Under the pieces are notes generated by a model. The model was not told the DNA's origin. It saw nothing but the letters and a program-made list of their open reading frames with translations, and ran no database searches. Both the position numbers and the translations under genes were made by a program. Of a stretch of 64,000 nt of DNA, positions 52,376 through 60,644 are shown piece after piece (position 1 is the stretch's first letter; the number at the start of each line of letters is the position of its first letter). Origin of the DNA: Planctomicrobium piriforme (GTDB lineage Bacteria; Planctomycetota; Planctomycetia; Planctomycetales; Planctomycetaceae); assembly GCF_900113665.1 (NCBI RefSeq), contig NZ_FOQD01000001.1:186001-250000 (forward strand). Reading direction: 5' to 3'.

Positions 52376-52679
52376 GGCCCATCGGAAAACAATCCCCCGG
52401 ACGTGATGTTCCGCGCCGCTCGGTCCCCTGCTCAGGTCTAGAGTACTTTGCCTTTTGGATTGCCCGTTCTGCCACGCTGCGATTTGCGTTTCCTCAATCG
52501 AAACGCGTGCTTCGCGAGCACTCGGTAGAGCAAACTGTTCTCGCCTGAGAATCCCCTCCTGCCGGAGAAGGTGCTGAAATCCGGCATTCATCGAGAATCG
52601 GCAACTGGGAGCGGCCTGACGCACCTGATCTTTGTTGCGGTCCCATCACATCCGGGAGATCTTCCCCCACAACGCTCTG
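52376..52679. other. Intergenic region after ExbD 2
   Basis: About 300 bases between convergent genes. No family-like frame on either strand, no terminator with U-tract seen. Confidence 0.4.
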
Positions 52680-52832
52680 TTATTCCTTGGTACGACCTTC
52701 TTTTTTCCGCTGCTTGTTCACGGTCCGGGCGGCAATCTCTTCTGCCCGTTTCTCCGAGCGGCCCTCGTCCTTTTCGCTCTCTTTGACGTGTTCGTACTGA
52801 CGCCCGTCTTTGTCGCTCCCAGCCTTGGGCAT
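52680..52832 (-). CDS. Small charged protein, 50 aa
   Basis: 50 aa: starts MPKAGSDKDGRQYEHVKESE, contains SEKRAEEIAARTVNKQRKKE, ends GRTKE. A perfect ribosome site GGAGGT lies five bases before the ATG (52832), which makes it a real gene despite its size. It matches a widespread small family (RQYEHIKES...SEKRAxEIAARTVNKxR) sometimes annotated as plasmid stabilisation protein; the biochemical role is unknown. Very charged and probably helical, soluble. Neighbours: convergent with the ExbD genes and divergent from the MreD-like gene. Confidence 0.82.
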   Translation of the reverse strand: MPKAGSDKDGRQYEHVKESEKDEGRSEKRAEEIAARTVNKQRKKEGRTKE

Positions 52833-52870
52833 GCTGCACCTCCAAAGTTGGGTGTGCCTGATATGGGTTG

Positions 52871-52936
52871 AACCGGACGCTAACGCGTGCCGGCTAGTAG
52901 ACGCCGATCAGCCGCTGGGCATTAGCCCACGGTTCT
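52871..52936. repeat. Dispersed inverted repeat (CCGTGGGCTAACGCC family), inverted unit
   Basis: AACCGGACGCTAACGCGTGC then CGGCTAGT, followed by ATCAGCCGCTGGGCATTAGC and CCACGGTTC: the reverse complement of the element at 43511-43603, with a shorter middle. Confidence 0.75.
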
Positions 52937-53062
52937 TTCTTTGAATTTGCAAACACCGTGCCGCAGTTGCGGGCGTTTCCAGCAGGCTGGAAACGCGGAT
53001 TGCCTCAAATTGCCAGATCGGGGTATGTTTCCGCCGTTCAAACCGTGTGAGCATCGAGTTTT

Positions 53063-53581
53063 ATGTTGCAACGAAGCCTTCTTGCCGGACTGCTGGTCAG
53101 CGTCGCACTCTTGTGCGACCTGGGGCTGCCGGTCTGGACTTCAACTCTTTTATTGCTTCCTTCAGGTCTCGACCTCGCGCTGCTGGTCTTCTGCCAATGG
53201 TTATCTGGCGGCGAACGCGTTTTCTGGGCCGGACTGACCGGGCTACTGCATGACGATGTGCTGGGCCATCCCGTCGGTCCCGAGTTAATCACGGCGGCGA
53301 CGCTCGGCCTGATTGTCGGCTGGGGATTGAACGCTGCTGCAACAAGACGTTCCCTGATCGACCGCGCGCTGCAGTCTGCCGGAATTCTGGTCATGCTGGG
53401 AATCGCTCGTATTGGATTTCAACTCATTGGCGGAACGACCGCTGACTGGACACAACTTGTCACGACGCATGTCAGTCGACTGGCTGCAACGTTTCTCCTG
53501 CTGGTGATTGGTCAGCTCGTGCTTGCCGCTGCGACTGGGCTGTCGATGCGGAATCGGCGATTTCAAGAATTTCATGCTTGA
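53063..53581 (+). CDS. MreD-like membrane protein
   Basis: 172 aa, four to five transmembrane helices (SLLAGLLVSVALLCDLG, SGLDLALLVFCQWLSGG, ITAATLGLIVGWGLNA, FLLLVIGQLVLAAATGL), with the MreD-like pattern ERVFWAGLTGLLHDDVLGHP (aligned with FWxGLxxDxL) in the middle. Directly precedes a PBP2-like gene, the conserved order mreD-mrdA. Similarity to MreD is weak but the context supports it. mreB and mreC are not in the immediate vicinity. Confidence 0.75.
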   Translation: MLQRSLLAGLLVSVALLCDLGLPVWTSTLLLLPSGLDLALLVFCQWLSGGERVFWAGLTGLLHDDVLGHPVGPELITAATLGLIVGWGLNAAATRRSLIDRALQSAGILVMLGIARIGFQLIGGTTADWTQLVTTHVSRLAATFLLLVIGQLVLAAATGLSMRNRRFQEFHA

Positions 53582-53592
53582 GGTCGCCCTGC

Positions 53593-55731
53593 ATGCGGAA
53601 CCAGCCCTTCTCTTCTGTCGTTGATGAACGCTCTGGCGGTACAGGCACCGCCGATCGACCGCAACGCCGGCCGCTCATCCTCGCGGCGATCATTCTCTGC
53701 TGCCAGATTCCAATTGCACTCCGACTGGTGCACGTGCAGGCGGTGATCGGGGAACGCTTTATCGCTCCCTGGCGAGCGCCGATTGTCGATCTGGAACAAG
53801 TGCCAGCGAGAGACGGCCGCATCGTTTCCCGCGACGGCGTCGTCCTTGCTCAGGATGAAGTGCAGTATGACATTGCCGTCGAATACCGCTGGCTGCAGCA
53901 CCCGCCCGATGAACGCTGGATCAAACGCCAGGCCTATCGCAGTCTCTCCAGCCAGGAACGTAAGAATCCTCAACTGCGGGCTGCTGCCGAAAGCCGGTTG
54001 TTGGCACATCGCGAGCAGTTGCTCGAAAGCCTGTCGCAGGTCACGGGGACTCCCCGACCTGAACTCGTCCAAGAAATGGCGGGGATCCAGAAGCGAATTG
54101 AAACGATGCTGGCCGCGGTCGAACGTCGACGACAGGAACGAGCCGCCGCCAGCGAAGGGGAATCCTTTGACTGGTCGCAAGGGATGTCCGGACTGGCTCG
54201 CGTCGTGATGCAGGAACTGACCCGACCGCCTGACCGGTTCGCCGACGACCCAATCGTCCTCAAGGAAGAACTGCAGGACCATGTTGTCCTGCGAAACGTA
54301 CCTCTCCAGGTAGTGACCGCCATCCAGTCGCAGCCGTCGCGGTTTCAGGGGGTGCATGTCCGCTCGACCTCGACTCGTACCTATCCTCGCGGCGATCTGG
54401 CGGCACATGTGATCGGCATTCGTCGTCGTCCCGCCGCCGAATCTGTCACGTCGGCAACCCGTCAGGGAGAATCGGGCGTCGAACGCTTTCGCGATGCCCA
54501 ATTGCACGGGCAGCCGGGTGAAGTTCGTCACACCAAAGATCGACATGGCGAGTTGTTGAATTCGGAAGTGGTCCAAAAGCCCCGCGACGGAGCAGAGGTG
54601 TTGCTGACGATCGATTCCCAACTGCAGCAGTTGGCCGAACAACTTCTCGATACGGTTCTGCATCCTGCCCGGCGCAGTTTGACGGCGGGCGTTGAGATTC
54701 CGCGCGGCGCCTGTTTGATCGCCATGGACGTCTGGACGGGGGACATCGTTGCGATGGCAAGCGGTCCCCGGCCTTCATTACCCGTGCTGGCCCGACCGAC
54801 TGCCGAGGAATGGACTCGCTTGCAACAGGATACGCGGCAGCCGCTCTTTTCCCGTTCGACGCAAATGTCGCTGCCGCCCGGTTCGATCTTCAAACTCGTC
54901 ACCGCGATTGCCGCGCTGGAGACTGGAGCTGTTTCGGCGGATGAAGTGCTGCACTGTCAGGGCTATCTCAATGAACCTGACCGCTACCGCTGCCTGCTGT
55001 TTCGACAACAGGGAGTCGGACATGGACAACTGCATCTGGATGAAGCGCTGAGTCAATCTTGTCATGTCTGCTTTCACGAACTCGCCCGACGGATGGGACC
55101 GGAACCGCTGTGCGATTGGGCGACGCGACTGGGGCTGGGCCGCGCGACCGGGGTCGACCTGCCTGGCGAACATCGGGGAAAGCTCCCCCCACCCCCGGCG
55201 ACCGGCTCGCGGCAGGGCGTCACCGGAGCGACATTGCAGTTGGGAGTCGGGCAAGGGGCGATTCTCGTCAGCCCGTTGCAGGTGGCACGACTGCTGGCGG
55301 CGGTGGCGAATGGGGGCTATCTCGTGACGCCGCATGTGGCCAGAACCGCGGTGAACGAAGAGTCGCCCACGCGGTCGTTTGAGAAAGTCCCCGGACTCAG
55401 TGCGGCCACGCTGGAAACCGTTCGTCGTGGACTGGAGATGGCCGTTCACGACCCTCGCGGCGTCGCCTATGACGCCAGAGTTGAGCTGTTGCAGATGGCG
55501 GCAATGTCTGGCACGGCGGATGTCCCAGAGAAAGCAGACCATGCCTGGTTCGCAGGTTATGCCCCGGCCCAGAACCCCAGAGTGGCGGTGGTGGTGGTGC
55601 TCGAGCATGGGGGGGCAGGCGAAAACGCCGGGCCCATTTTCAGAGATTTCGTGACGGAACTGCTGGGTTACGGCGAATTGCGTCCCTCTCCAGCCGATCC
55701 CCGGCAGACGAAATTTTCGCCACGTCGCTGA
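53593..55731 (+). CDS. PBP2-like peptidoglycan transpeptidase with altered motifs
   Basis: 712 aa from the ATG at 53593 (GAGG about ten bases upstream; the frame begins with a TTG at 53578). One N-terminal anchor (RPLILAAIILCCQIPIALRL), a dimerisation domain (VPARDGRIVSRDGVVLAQDE), a long insertion of charged helices, then a transpeptidase domain. Ser431/Lys434 (PPGSIFK) is the SxxK motif and is intact. The SxN position reads Ser489-Cys-His (QSCHVCF), where PBP2 usually has SCD/SxN, and the KTG position reads Met638-Ser-Gly (AMSGTAD): the expected lysine is absent. Activity is therefore uncertain. Confidence 0.88.
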   Translation: MRNQPFSSVVDERSGGTGTADRPQRRPLILAAIILCCQIPIALRLVHVQAVIGERFIAPWRAPIVDLEQVPARDGRIVSRDGVVLAQDEVQYDIAVEYRWLQHPPDERWIKRQAYRSLSSQERKNPQLRAAAESRLLAHREQLLESLSQVTGTPRPELVQEMAGIQKRIETMLAAVERRRQERAAASEGESFDWSQGMSGLARVVMQELTRPPDRFADDPIVLKEELQDHVVLRNVPLQVVTAIQSQPSRFQGVHVRSTSTRTYPRGDLAAHVIGIRRRPAAESVTSATRQGESGVERFRDAQLHGQPGEVRHTKDRHGELLNSEVVQKPRDGAEVLLTIDSQLQQLAEQLLDTVLHPARRSLTAGVEIPRGACLIAMDVWTGDIVAMASGPRPSLPVLARPTAEEWTRLQQDTRQPLFSRSTQMSLPPGSIFKLVTAIAALETGAVSADEVLHCQGYLNEPDRYRCLLFRQQGVGHGQLHLDEALSQSCHVCFHELARRMGPEPLCDWATRLGLGRATGVDLPGEHRGKLPPPPATGSRQGVTGATLQLGVGQGAILVSPLQVARLLAAVANGGYLVTPHVARTAVNEESPTRSFEKVPGLSAATLETVRRGLEMAVHDPRGVAYDARVELLQMAAMSGTADVPEKADHAWFAGYAPAQNPRVAVVVVLEHGGAGENAGPIFRDFVTELLGYGELRPSPADPRQTKFSPRR

Positions 55732-55891
55732 TTGACCCCCGCGAAGCGACCCTGCACACTCAAAGGTGTTGAGTGACAGTCGTTCCCGGTTCTCAGACGC
55801 GGCTGCATCCGCGCTGTTTCGATGCCGACTGTACGATGGTTCGGGCCATCGTCAATTTGCCGTATCCTCCTTGCATCGAGAAAGTGTTGCC

Positions 55892-57004
55892 ATGCGTCTG
55901 TTGCTGTTGAGCGGTTTGGTGGCTTGCGGACTGTTGTTCTCCGGGCATCGCGTTGCTGCGGGAATTGGCCCTGCGCCCGAGCAGTTGCAGTCGTCGATCA
56001 AAAAGGGGACGGCGTTTCTAAAGTCGACCCAGGCCGAAGACGGCACCTGGACTTCACCGACTTCATTAGGAATCACAGGGCTGGTGACGTACTCCCTGCT
56101 CGTCAGCGATGTTCCGGCGACCGATCCGGTGGTGCAGAAGGGACTCAAGCTCATCGAGGCGAATATCCAGCCAGACGGCGGGATCTATAACCCGAAGTCG
56201 AATCACAAGAATTACGAAACTTCGATCTCGGTCATGGCGCTCACCTCTGCCAATGCCGACGGCCATTACAACGACAAAATCGAAAAGGCGGTTGCCTTCC
56301 TGAAAGAGATTCAATGGGATGAAGGGGAAATCGGCGACCGCGGGCATGCCTCGTTCGGCGGCGCCGGCTATGGCAGTCACTCCCGCCCGGATCTCTCGAA
56401 CACGGCCTTCTTCATTGAAGCTCTCCAGGCAGCCGGCATTTCTTCTCACGATGAGGCCATGCAGGACGCACTCGTGTTTGTCTCTCGCTGCCAGAACCTG
56501 CCCAGCAAGGACAACACCACTCCGTTTGCAGAGAAGGTGAAGGACGGTGGTTTCTATTACACGCCAGCCGCTGGTGGGTCATCTCAGGCAGGGAACACTC
56601 CAGACGGCGGCCTGCGGTCGTATGCCAGCATGACCTATGCCGGCCTCAAAAGCATGATCTACGCCGGAGTGAATGCCGACGACCCCCGAGTCAAAGCAGC
56701 CCAGGAGTGGATCAAGAAGTTCTACACGCTGCAGGAAAACCCCGGCATGGGCCAGCAAGGACTGTTCTACTACTACCAGACCTTTGCCAAGACGCTGGAT
56801 GTACTCGGCAGCGATGAGTTCGTCGACACGAATTCCGTGTCGCATGACTGGCGGAAAGAACTGGCCGAACGTCTGTTCTCACTCCAACAGGCCAACGGCA
56901 GCTGGACCAACCCGGCCGAACGCTGGTACGAAGGCGACCCCAATCTAGCGACCGCATATGCTTTGATCGCGTTGTCGCGCTGCGACGCGCCGGCTGGGAA
57001 GTAG
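55892..57004 (+). CDS. Secreted terpenoid-cyclase-like alpha-toroid protein
   Basis: 370 aa from the ATG at 55892 (55766 is an earlier open-frame start). Signal peptide RLLLLSGLVACGLLFSGHRV. The mature part carries prenyltransferase/squalene-cyclase-type repeats: AIKKGTAFLKSTQAEDGTWT-like (SIKKGTAFLKSTQAEDGTW), GLKLIEANIQPDGGIYNPKS, ISVMALTSANADGHYNDKI, AVAFLKEIQWDEGEIGDRGH, and EERLFSLQQANGSWTNPAER-like end. It lacks the DxDD catalytic acid of squalene-hopene cyclase, so it is probably not a cyclase but uses the alpha/alpha toroid for binding. Periplasmic or surface; function unknown. Confidence 0.85.
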   Translation: MRLLLLSGLVACGLLFSGHRVAAGIGPAPEQLQSSIKKGTAFLKSTQAEDGTWTSPTSLGITGLVTYSLLVSDVPATDPVVQKGLKLIEANIQPDGGIYNPKSNHKNYETSISVMALTSANADGHYNDKIEKAVAFLKEIQWDEGEIGDRGHASFGGAGYGSHSRPDLSNTAFFIEALQAAGISSHDEAMQDALVFVSRCQNLPSKDNTTPFAEKVKDGGFYYTPAAGGSSQAGNTPDGGLRSYASMTYAGLKSMIYAGVNADDPRVKAAQEWIKKFYTLQENPGMGQQGLFYYYQTFAKTLDVLGSDEFVDTNSVSHDWRKELAERLFSLQQANGSWTNPAERWYEGDPNLATAYALIALSRCDAPAGK

Positions 57005-57135
57005 CGGTCGGCTTTCAGCGATCAGCAGTGGACGGTGGCGCAGAGGCGAAGTCCCTGCGTTTGCTCATTGCCTGCCCGCTTAACTACCCTGCTCTTCCTG
57101 ACATGACAATGTCTTGAAGAAGAGGAAATGATTTG

Positions 57136-57771
57136 ATGCGCTACGTTCTAGTCGCGGCGGTAATTCTGGCGGGATTCTTGGCGGTTCGTTGGCTTTTTTC
57201 AGGAAGACCGCAGGCCGAAATCGACGACTGGGCCGAATTATGGAACGCACGACAAGCATTGCTGGAATCGATACTTGGTCCTGCCGAAGACATCGTGCAT
57301 CACGCGCCGGTCCCATTCGAACTGGGGGGCGATGCCGATGTTCTTGAGTTCACCCAGAAAATACCCGGGGTGACCTATGTCACGGCAGACCTGACAGGTT
57401 CTAGCCTGTCAAAGCCAAATACAAATGGCCAGTACGAACTGATGATTTGCCTTCGAGAAAAAGCTGACTGGGCCCCCTACCTATTGAGCCGATTGGGGGC
57501 TTACACTTGCGGTACAGTTTTGGAGCCAAACGACACGATGGATATCGCTCTGTCTATACCTCAGCCCACCAATCTGACAGCGTTACTATATGTTGATTAT
57601 GCTTCTATTGTACTCAAAGGTCGACGGGCAGGACTATTGCTCTGCCTGGGAATTACTGCCGACGAGTTGGAACTGGCCCGTAATGAAGGAGTAGAAGAGT
57701 TGCTGTCCAGACTCAAGAAGTCTGGCGTCTACCCGTACACTGATCTCGCGAGGTCTTCGGTTCTCAAATAG
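57136..57771 (+). CDS. Membrane-anchored suppressor-of-fused (SUFU)-domain protein
   Basis: 211 aa from the ATG at 57136 (AGAGGAAA upstream; a TTG precedes it). N-terminal helix YVLVAAVILAGFLAVRWLFS, then a soluble domain with the SUFU pattern: EDIVHHAPVPFELGGDADVL, GVTYVTADLTGSS, NGQYELMICLREKADWAPYL, LGAYTCGTVLEPNDTMDIAL, LLLCLGITADELELARNEGV and KKSGVYPYTDLARSSVL. Bacterial SUFU-domain proteins are frequent immunity proteins of polymorphic toxins, but no toxin is adjacent here. Function unknown. Confidence 0.75.
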   Translation: MRYVLVAAVILAGFLAVRWLFSGRPQAEIDDWAELWNARQALLESILGPAEDIVHHAPVPFELGGDADVLEFTQKIPGVTYVTADLTGSSLSKPNTNGQYELMICLREKADWAPYLLSRLGAYTCGTVLEPNDTMDIALSIPQPTNLTALLYVDYASIVLKGRRAGLLLCLGITADELELARNEGVEELLSRLKKSGVYPYTDLARSSVLK

Positions 57772-57814
57772 AAGACGTTCCGACAGCGAATGAAATGCGC
57801 AATCGCAATATCAA

Positions 57815-58714
57815 TCAACAGGTTGCCGGCTGGAGTTCTGCCGTTTCTTCGTAGATGACGCGGAGCGGCGGGTCTTGTTCTTCGCGAACGATTTCTTCAA
57901 GCAGGTACAGCACGGCCGGGTCATGTTCGCCGGCGGTTAATTCCTGCCGGAGCTTCGCAAAGACCCCTTCGGCAGGACTGCCAGTGGCGTGTAGATCGCC
58001 AGACAGATCGAGATAGCGCTGGATGGTTCCGAGTAACTGCAAGGGGGCTTTGCCGATTGCTTCGAGAGAAACCTGGCAGCCGTTCAAGCCGGGAAAGCCT
58101 GCCAGCAGGGCGCTGTCCCAGGGTTCGGCAGGCGTTCGCTGCACTGGCAGCAACGGGTCAGACTGACCGACGCTCACCAGATCGGCCCAGAGCAAGGCCT
58201 TGTCGAGTTGATCGATTTGCTGTGCGGAGAATGGGAGACGCTTGGCCACGGTCATCGCGAGTTGTCGACGACGACGGGAAACGCAGTTTGCCACGGGATC
58301 AGAAGAGGAAAGATAGCGTTCGAGGACATCCTGCAGCGGAGCACCGTTCGCCGCCTGAAACTGGAACTGTCCATTTCGTTCGTCGCGCAGGGTGCCGACG
58401 AGAATCGCGGTGAGTCCGAGGACCGCCCCCCAGACGATGATGCCCAGGGCGATCGACACCGGCGTCTGCACGAATGAGAAGCGGGAGATGTCACACATGA
58501 TGACGACCGTCGCCGCGACGACGGACAGCAGCGCCAGAACCCCGGCGCGATAGCTTCCCAGAAAAAAGGCAGCCAGCACGACCGGCAAGACGAAGAGGTT
58601 CAAGACGACCACCTGCGATTGTTCGACGGCATGCAGCACGCACGCGAGGGCCAGTGTGATGAGCACCAGCATCGCTTCGAGCGTGAATTCAGCACGAGGA
58701 TCGTGAGTCCGCAC
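57815..58714 (-). CDS. Membrane protein with HD-like C-terminal region lacking HD residues
   Basis: 299 aa from a GTG at 58714 (the open frame reaches 58798, overlapping the next gene; Met at 58672 is an alternative). Three to four helices (MLVLITLALACVLHA, LNLFVLPVVLAAFFLG, VLALLSVVAATVVIM, IIVWGAVLGLTAILVG) resemble sensor membrane modules. The soluble part (RRRRQLAMTVAKRLPFSAQQ, IDQLDKALLWADLVSVGQSD, LLAGFPGLNGCQVSLEAI) has the helix order of HD-GYP-like domains, but ALLWADLVSVG stands where ALLHDIGKI is usual. Tentative; may be a pseudo-enzyme. Confidence 0.65.
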   Translation of the reverse strand: MRTHDPRAEFTLEAMLVLITLALACVLHAVEQSQVVVLNLFVLPVVLAAFFLGSYRAGVLALLSVVAATVVIMCDISRFSFVQTPVSIALGIIVWGAVLGLTAILVGTLRDERNGQFQFQAANGAPLQDVLERYLSSSDPVANCVSRRRRQLAMTVAKRLPFSAQQIDQLDKALLWADLVSVGQSDPLLPVQRTPAEPWDSALLAGFPGLNGCQVSLEAIGKAPLQLLGTIQRYLDLSGDLHATGSPAEGVFAKLRQELTAGEHDPAVLYLLEEIVREEQDPPLRVIYEETAELQPATC

Positions 58715-58740
58715 TGTTGCCGCACTTTCGGTTTCGTGTC

Positions 58741-59190
58741 TCAGTCCCAGATGGCCGCCGCGACAGGACGTTCCATTTCGCGGCGCGAGCGCGCCCATTC
58801 CAGAATCTCGGGATCAATCTCCGGGAAGTCGTCTTGTTCTTCTCTGAAACGGACGACGTCCAGACGTTTCCACGAGGGATTTCCGGTAAAAGCAGGACTC
58901 GTTTCCACGTCGTCCTCTGCTTCACTTTGAAACAATGCCAGCGGCGGCGCGGCCACCGGTTTCTCGGCAGGCGCCGGCGCTTCGAGTTCGCTTCGCATTT
59001 GCCGAAGAATCAGCAGACCGAGCGAGCCGGTGAGCAAGCCCCACGTTCCGAAGAACGAGAGCCAGGCCAGCGCATACGGATCGACCAGCGAAGTCAGTTG
59101 ATGATGCATCCAGAACCCAAAGGCCAGACAGCAGCCCTGGGCCACGACGAGGCGATAAAACAAACGAGGAGTCAACTGCATGAAGCGCAT
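58741..59190 (-). CDS. Hypothetical two-helix membrane protein
   Basis: 149 aa from the ATG at 59190 (59181 is another; a TTG at 59217 opens the frame). Two N-terminal helices (RLVVAQGCCLAFGFWMHHQL, AWLSFFGTWGLLTGSLGLLI) with a short loop, then a cytosolic tail (SWKRLDVVRFREEQDDFPEI, DPEILEWARSRREMERPVAA). Its stop is 27 bases before the start of the next minus-strand gene, so both are probably co-transcribed. Not recognised. Confidence 0.7.
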   Translation of the reverse strand: MRFMQLTPRLFYRLVVAQGCCLAFGFWMHHQLTSLVDPYALAWLSFFGTWGLLTGSLGLLILRQMRSELEAPAPAEKPVAAPPLALFQSEAEDDVETSPAFTGNPSWKRLDVVRFREEQDDFPEIDPEILEWARSRREMERPVAAAIWD

Positions 59191-59344
59191 CCGAGGGGAG
59201 GATGAAATGTCAGGCAAATCTAGGTTGCTGAGAAACGTTGCCCGCTGAAAACCGAATTCTCTGGGAAATTCCCGGAGGAACCGTGACGATTGTGTCGCTC
59301 GTAACGGGGGACGCTGGCGGTCTCCGGCGAAATGACGAGAATCT

Positions 59345-59460
59345 GTAGTACCAAGTTCTCAGTCATCAGTTCAGACCGATTCAAGTGAGAAATACACAAC
59401 TCGTGGTCATGTCAGGTGTTTCAAACTGACAACTGAAAACTGACGACTTGGAAGTACTGA
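59345..59460. repeat. Dispersed repeat, third copy (AGTCATCAGTTTTCAGT family), inverted
   Basis: TACCAAGTTCTCAGTCATCA near the left and CAACTGAAAACTGACGACTT near the right, in the 300-base gap between the two divergent genes around 59.2-59.5 kb. Confidence 0.7.
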
Positions 59461-59526
59461 GAATAAAAGTTGCTGTGTGCCGCCTGTTTTGGCGTCCGCC
59501 TTCGCTTCCTCTGAGCTCGATTCCCA

Positions 59527-60507
59527 TTGACTGCACAACTGACCACTGACGTTGCCCAGGCTGCCGCCATTCTGAGAAGCGGCGGACTCGTCGCGTTTGC
59601 GACCGAAACCGTCTACGGGCTGGGAGCGAATGCCCTCGTTGAACTGGCTGTCGCACGAGTGTTCGCCGCGAAGCAGCGTCCGACGTTCGATCCCCTCATC
59701 GTGCATCTGGCGGATGCGAACGACCTCGCAACGGTTGCCTGTGACGTGCCGGAACCAGCGCAGCGTCTGATTGAAGCCTTCTGGCCAGGTCCTTTGACTC
59801 TGGTGCTTCCCAAACAACCGGTGGTTCCCGACCTGGTGACTGCCGGATTGGGAACTGTTGCGGTCCGTGTGCCGGCGCATCCGATGGCGCGCGAGCTGAT
59901 TCGACTCAGCGGCGTGCCGATTGCGGCGCCCAGCGCAAACCCTTTTGGCCGGATCAGCCCCACAACCGCTCAACACGTTCTCGATTTCCTCAGTGAAGAA
60001 ATCGACATGGTGCTCGACGGCGGCGCTTGTGTTGTGGGGGTAGAATCGACGGTGCTGGAATGCAGTGCCGACGGCAGCGTGCGGCTGTTGCGACCTGGCG
60101 GTTTGACCATCGAAGAGATCGAAGCCTGCATTGGCCCGCTCGCCGCACGAGGGCCGACGATTCTCGATCAGCACTCCCCGCAAGTTTCACCCGGCCTGCT
60201 GGCGCAGCACTACGCCCCGCGCACGCGATTGTTGATCGTTGAAGACTGGGCAGCGGCTCCCTACGGCGAAAACACCGGGGTACTGGCCTTTACTGCCATT
60301 GCCTCACCTGAGAACTACGGAGCCGTTGAAATCCTGGCGCCGGACGGTTCGCTCGAAACCGCGACGGCCCGTTTCTTCGCCGCGCTCCGCCGACTCGACG
60401 AAGCCGACGTCGAACTCATCATCGCGCAACGCTTCCCCGACCACGGCCTCGGCCGCGCGCTCAACGACCGCCTGATTCGCGCTGCCGGGAAGTGGAGCGA
60501 AGGTTAG
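59527..60507 (+). CDS. L-threonylcarbamoyladenylate synthase (Sua5/TsaC type)
   Basis: 326 aa from a TTG at 59527 (no good ribosome site visible). YrdC domain: LRSGGLVAFATETVYGLGAN, RVFAAKQRPTFDPLIVHL, FWPGPLTLVLPKQP, AVRVPAHPMARELIRLSGVP, APSANPFGRISPTTAQHVL, VVGVESTVLECSADGSVRLL. The ~120-residue C-terminal region (SPGLLAQHYAPRTRLLIVED) is the Sua5 extension, so the long form is present. Enzyme of N6-threonylcarbamoyladenosine synthesis in tRNAs decoding ANN codons. Confidence 0.95.
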   Translation: MTAQLTTDVAQAAAILRSGGLVAFATETVYGLGANALVELAVARVFAAKQRPTFDPLIVHLADANDLATVACDVPEPAQRLIEAFWPGPLTLVLPKQPVVPDLVTAGLGTVAVRVPAHPMARELIRLSGVPIAAPSANPFGRISPTTAQHVLDFLSEEIDMVLDGGACVVGVESTVLECSADGSVRLLRPGGLTIEEIEACIGPLAARGPTILDQHSPQVSPGLLAQHYAPRTRLLIVEDWAAAPYGENTGVLAFTAIASPENYGAVEILAPDGSLETATARFFAALRRLDEADVELIIAQRFPDHGLGRALNDRLIRAAGKWSEG

Positions 60508-60527
60508 TCAGCAGCAAACAGGCTCGT

Positions 60528-60640
60528 TCCCAGGCTCCTGCCTGGGAACGCATCCGTGGCGTGCCGAAGCAGGAGCTTCGGCACGAGATTCATGTGTTTG
60601 AATTATCTGTGTGAATCTGTGTTCATCCGTGGCGAGTCTA
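60528..60640. repeat. Dispersed repeats (GTTCCCAGGCTCC hairpin and CACAGATGAACA arm)
   Basis: GTTCCCAGGCTCCTGCCTGG then GAAC is a perfect hairpin at 60528-60552; CCGAAGCAGGAGCTTCGG (60568-60585) is a second, related hairpin (cf. CCGAAGCTCCAGCTTCGG at 63101). A CACAGAT-family arm follows at 60601-60640. Confidence 0.75.
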
Positions 60641-60644
60641 ATTT

